Below, in pieces: positions 13,697 to 16,123 of a stretch of 16,123 bases of DNA (the stretch's first letter is position 1; every line of letters begins with the position of its first letter). The notes under the pieces were generated by a model, which worked only from the letters and a program-made list of their open reading frames with translations, was not told where the DNA came from and did no database searches. This DNA comes from an uncultured Cardiobacterium sp. Lineage in GTDB: Bacteria; Pseudomonadota; Gammaproteobacteria; Cardiobacteriales; Cardiobacteriaceae. Location of the stretch: the NCBI RefSeq assembly GCF_938028825.1, contig NZ_CALIZP010000037.1, positions 1-16,123 of the forward strand. Direction: 5' to 3'. Both the position numbers and the translations under genes were made by a program.

Positions 13697-15484
13697 ATGA
13701 ATGAATCCCGCTGCCTCCCGCATGACGCCACCACCAAACTCAACGCCAAGCTGATGTATTGGCGCGGCTATGGCTGCGCGGAAATCAGCCGCCAGCTGGA
13801 TGTACCCATCTCTACCGTGGTGTCTTGGCGCGATCGTGATAAATGGGATAAAACCAGCGTCGCCCGGCGCATCAACGAGCAGGTGGATATGCGCCTCAGT
13901 ATGCTGGTCGCCAAAGAGAGCAAGAACGCCGAGGATTACAACGAGATCGAATCCCTCGGCAAACTGCTTGAGCGTACCGCGCGCATCCAGCGCTATGAGT
14001 CGGGTGGCAACGAGGCGGATTTGAACCCCAATGTCGAACGCCGCTCGAAAAAACACCGCGCTCGTGCGAAGGAGAAAGAGAATGCGGCGCGTATTACGGA
14101 CGATGAAGTTGAGGTGTTGCGGCGCGCCTTCCTGGACAATATTTATCCACATCAGCGAGCATGGTATGCACACTCGCAAAAGTACGAGATGCGGCAATAC
14201 GTCAAATCGCGGCAGATCGGCGCAACGTACTATTTTGCGCAAGAGGCTTTGATTACAGCGCTGGATACAGGCAGAAACCAGATTTTTATTTCCGCGTCCA
14301 AATCACAGGCGCATGTGTTCAAATCCAATATTGTCGCCTTTGTGGAAAAGACGATTGGCAAAACACTGCGCGGCGAACACATCAAACTCGGCCCCGAAAC
14401 TACCCTCTATTTTCTCGGCACCAATTCCAACACGGCGCAATCGTATTCCGGCGATTTGTATGTGGACGAGTATTTCTGGATTCCCAATTTCGCCAAAATC
14501 CAGCATGTGGCCAGCGGCATGACCGTGCATGACGACCGCCGCATTACCTATTTTTCCACACCCTCAACCACGACCCACGAAGCCTATCCGCTGTGGACGG
14601 GGCAGCATTTCAATAAAGGCCGACCAAAATCTGAGCATATTGATCTGGACGTATCACATGCGGCGCTGAAAGACGGGCGGTTGTGCGAGGATGGCTATTT
14701 CCGCCAGCTGATTACCATCGAGGACGCCATCAACAGCGGTTTCGATCGCGTCACACTGGAAAAGCTGCGCATCAAGTTCCCGCCCGGCCAATTTGAAAAT
14801 CTGCTGATGTGCCAATTCGTCAACGACAGCGACAGCATTTTCAAAATGGCCGAATTGCAGCGCTGCATGGTTGATGCCTGGACGGTGTGGCAGGACTACA
14901 CCCCACTCGCCGCCCGACCACTCGGCGATGTGCCGGTGTGGATTGGCTATGATCCCAGCCGCTCGCAGGATGACGCCTCGCTGGTGGTTATTGCCCCGCC
15001 GCAGGTGGAGGGCGGCGTGTTCCGCATTATCGACAAGCAGAGCTTCAACGGTCTCGATTTCGACGCACAGGCGCGCAAAATCCGCGATTTTTGCCGCATG
15101 TACAACGTCGTCCACATTGCCATTGATGCCACTGGCATCGGCCAGGCCGTTTATGACCTCGTGCGCCAGTTTTTCCCGCGTGTCCGCAAAATTCTCTATT
15201 CCGTCGAGGCCAAAAACGAGATGGTCCTCAAGGCGAAGCAGCTCATCGCCCACGCGCGCCTGCAATGGGACAACAGCTGGACGGACATCGCCCATGCATT
15301 CTTGACCATTCACCAAGCGCAGACCGGTTCTGGGCGTCAGGTAACGTACAAGGCCAGCCGTACCGCCACTACCGGCCACGCCGACCTCGCCTGGGCGACG
15401 ATGCACGCCCTCATCAACGACCCGCTTGGTCAGATTGACGAGGCGGGGTTTGGCGGTCGACGCGGTTTTGCCCGTTCTTTTTAG
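13697..15484 (+). CDS. P: terminase large subunit (ATPase/endonuclease) gpP
   Basis: The 595-residue protein is the packaging motor ATPase and nuclease; P2 gpP has 590. An N-terminal helix-turn-helix is visible at about residues 22-52 (WRGYGCAEISRQLDVPISTV). The ATPase domain has the family's atypical Walker A, KSRQIGATYYFA (170-181), and Walker B, LYVDEYFW (254-261, D257-E258). The C-terminal RNase H-like nuclease has acidic residues in GYDPS (D419), IDATGIG (D477) and HADLAW (D563). ATG 13697 gives the family N-terminus; a TTG at 13661 would add 12 residues inside the conserved leader. All motifs are intact. It runs into Q with eight bases between stop and start. Confidence 0.95.
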   Translation: MNESRCLPHDATTKLNAKLMYWRGYGCAEISRQLDVPISTVVSWRDRDKWDKTSVARRINEQVDMRLSMLVAKESKNAEDYNEIESLGKLLERTARIQRYESGGNEADLNPNVERRSKKHRARAKEKENAARITDDEVEVLRRAFLDNIYPHQRAWYAHSQKYEMRQYVKSRQIGATYYFAQEALITALDTGRNQIFISASKSQAHVFKSNIVAFVEKTIGKTLRGEHIKLGPETTLYFLGTNSNTAQSYSGDLYVDEYFWIPNFAKIQHVASGMTVHDDRRITYFSTPSTTTHEAYPLWTGQHFNKGRPKSEHIDLDVSHAALKDGRLCEDGYFRQLITIEDAINSGFDRVTLEKLRIKFPPGQFENLLMCQFVNDSDSIFKMAELQRCMVDAWTVWQDYTPLAARPLGDVPVWIGYDPSRSQDDASLVVIAPPQVEGGVFRIIDKQSFNGLDFDAQARKIRDFCRMYNVVHIAIDATGIGQAVYDLVRQFFPRVRKILYSVEAKNEMVLKAKQLIAHARLQWDNSWTDIAHAFLTIHQAQTGSGRQVTYKASRTATTGHADLAWATMHALINDPLGQIDEAGFGGRRGFARSF

Positions 15485-15492
15485 GAAACTTT

Positions 15493-16077
15493 ATGAGCGA
15501 TAAAACGCTATTTTTTTCGTGGAGTGAACCCATCCCGGTCACGGGACCGATGTTACTCGAATTTTTGGAATGCGCTTATAACGGGCAGTATTATGAATTG
15601 CCGTTTTCCATTGATGCGCATGCCAAATATTATTATTCGCTGCTTTATATCCGAAGCGCATTACAAGCAAAAGTCAATATTCTTTCCAGCTGTTATCAGC
15701 CGCATCCATTATTCCCGCGACAGGCATTTGCGCAGTTGGCGATGGATTATTTGTGGTTTGGCAATGCGTATCTGGAAAAATCGGTTGCGCGTACCGGTAA
15801 ATTACTCGCCCTGCGCCCCAGCCCGGCTAAATTTACCCACCGCGATAAAGATAACCGCTATAAATTTATCAGCAATGGCGACGGGATTATGCATGGTTAC
15901 ACCGTGCATGACTTCCCGCCCGGTGCGGTATTGCATTTACTGGAACCGGACGTGAATCAGGAATTGTACGGCGTGCCGGAATGGTTGCCGGCCATTCAAG
16001 CGGCCTTGCTCAATGAAGCCGCCACCAAATTCAGGCTGCGCTATTATCAAAACGGATCACACGCTGGCTATAGCTAA
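15493..16077 (+). pseudogene. Q: portal protein gpQ, truncated
   Basis: The first 193 residues match P2 gpQ (344 residues). They include FFSWSEPIPVTGPMLLEF-like start, FAQLAMDYLWFGNAYLEKS (about residues 77-95), HLLEPDVNQELYGVPEWLPA (about 148-167) and RYYQNGSHAGY. In the family that last motif continues IMYVTD; here it becomes S-stop (TAA 16075-16077) and the next 50 bases do not encode portal sequence in any frame. The C-terminal 150 or so residues are lost, so no working portal can be made from this copy. AGGA upstream, overlapping the P stop, supports the start. Codon use is visibly AT-richer than in P. Confidence 0.88.
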
Positions 16078-16123
16078 TACACCTAACATTTCATACATCT
16101 AAGCAAATAAAGTAGCGTGAAGA
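16072..16123. other. AT-richer right-edge sequence cutting the portal gene
   Basis: After GGCTAT of the portal gene the sequence changes to an AT-rich stretch with several stops in all forward frames. It encodes no portal residues. It is likely the tip of an inserted element or a rearrangement junction. It shares no convincing inverted repeat with the left edge (1-48), so the two edges cannot be called ends of one element. Confidence 0.45.

Noticed and set aside
12781..13749. 322-codon gpO reading from 13749
   Set aside because: It would run through the divergent regulatory region and into the P gene; ATG 13557 has a good ribosome site and matches the family N-terminus.
1..16123. Tailocin (headless tail particle) instead of a phage
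   Set aside because: Intact terminase, capsid, scaffold and head-completion genes are present, so the locus derives from a full phage, although the portal gene is now broken.

Overview
The window is the late (virion) region of a P2-like temperate phage with a contractile tail, most likely a prophage in a GC-rich Gram-negative proteobacterium. A Gram-negative host follows from the complete Rz/Rz1 spanin pair, which is only needed where there is an outer membrane. I cannot name the genus: no host gene, tRNA, rRNA or clear DNA-uptake motif is present. The gene order matches phage P2 almost exactly, read from the right.

Right part (about 13.6-16.1 kb, + strand): large terminase P, then portal Q. 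Q stops after about 194 codons in a conserved portal motif and is followed by about 50 bases of AT-richer unrelated DNA. Diverging from P on the - strand is the capsid/tail-completion/lysis block: O (scaffold/protease), N (capsid), M (small terminase), an intergenic region with two strong stem-loops, L (head completion), X (tail), a three-helix holin, a GH24 endolysin, Rz with overprinted Rz1, a TraR/DksA-type zinc-finger gene, R and S (tail completion). Next come V (spike), W, J and I (baseplate). The left third is an accessory tail-fibre cassette: a collar-like protein, a 701-residue DUF4815 protein, a small coiled-coil protein, a fibre with 30-bp tandem repeats, a DUF4376-type fibre chaperone, and a truncated hydrolase-like protein at the left edge. 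Most adjacent genes overlap by 1-40 bases or are only a few bases apart, as expected of translationally coupled late operons.

Several genes are broken, which suggests a decaying prophage. The zinc-finger gene is split by a 42-bp palindrome flanked by 7-bp direct repeats; removing the palindrome and one repeat in silico restores a textbook C-x2-C...C-x2-C finger. The tail fibre has an amber codon inside its repeat array. The small coiled-coil gene has lost one base near its start. Portal and left-edge genes are both cut at junctions with AT-richer sequence.

The most unexpected regulatory signal is a 71/72-nt leader shared by baseplate gene J and terminase gene P. In the same order and orientation it has a dyad (CCACAG-N7-CTGCGG), CCGTC, GCGCGCGCGG and a hairpin next to the start codon, with no Shine-Dalgarno sequence. 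It probably marks a phage-specific late-gene control element. The region between M and L also looks like a terminator/attenuator with alternative pairings. Tail sheath, tube, tape measure, integrase and repressor genes are not in this window.
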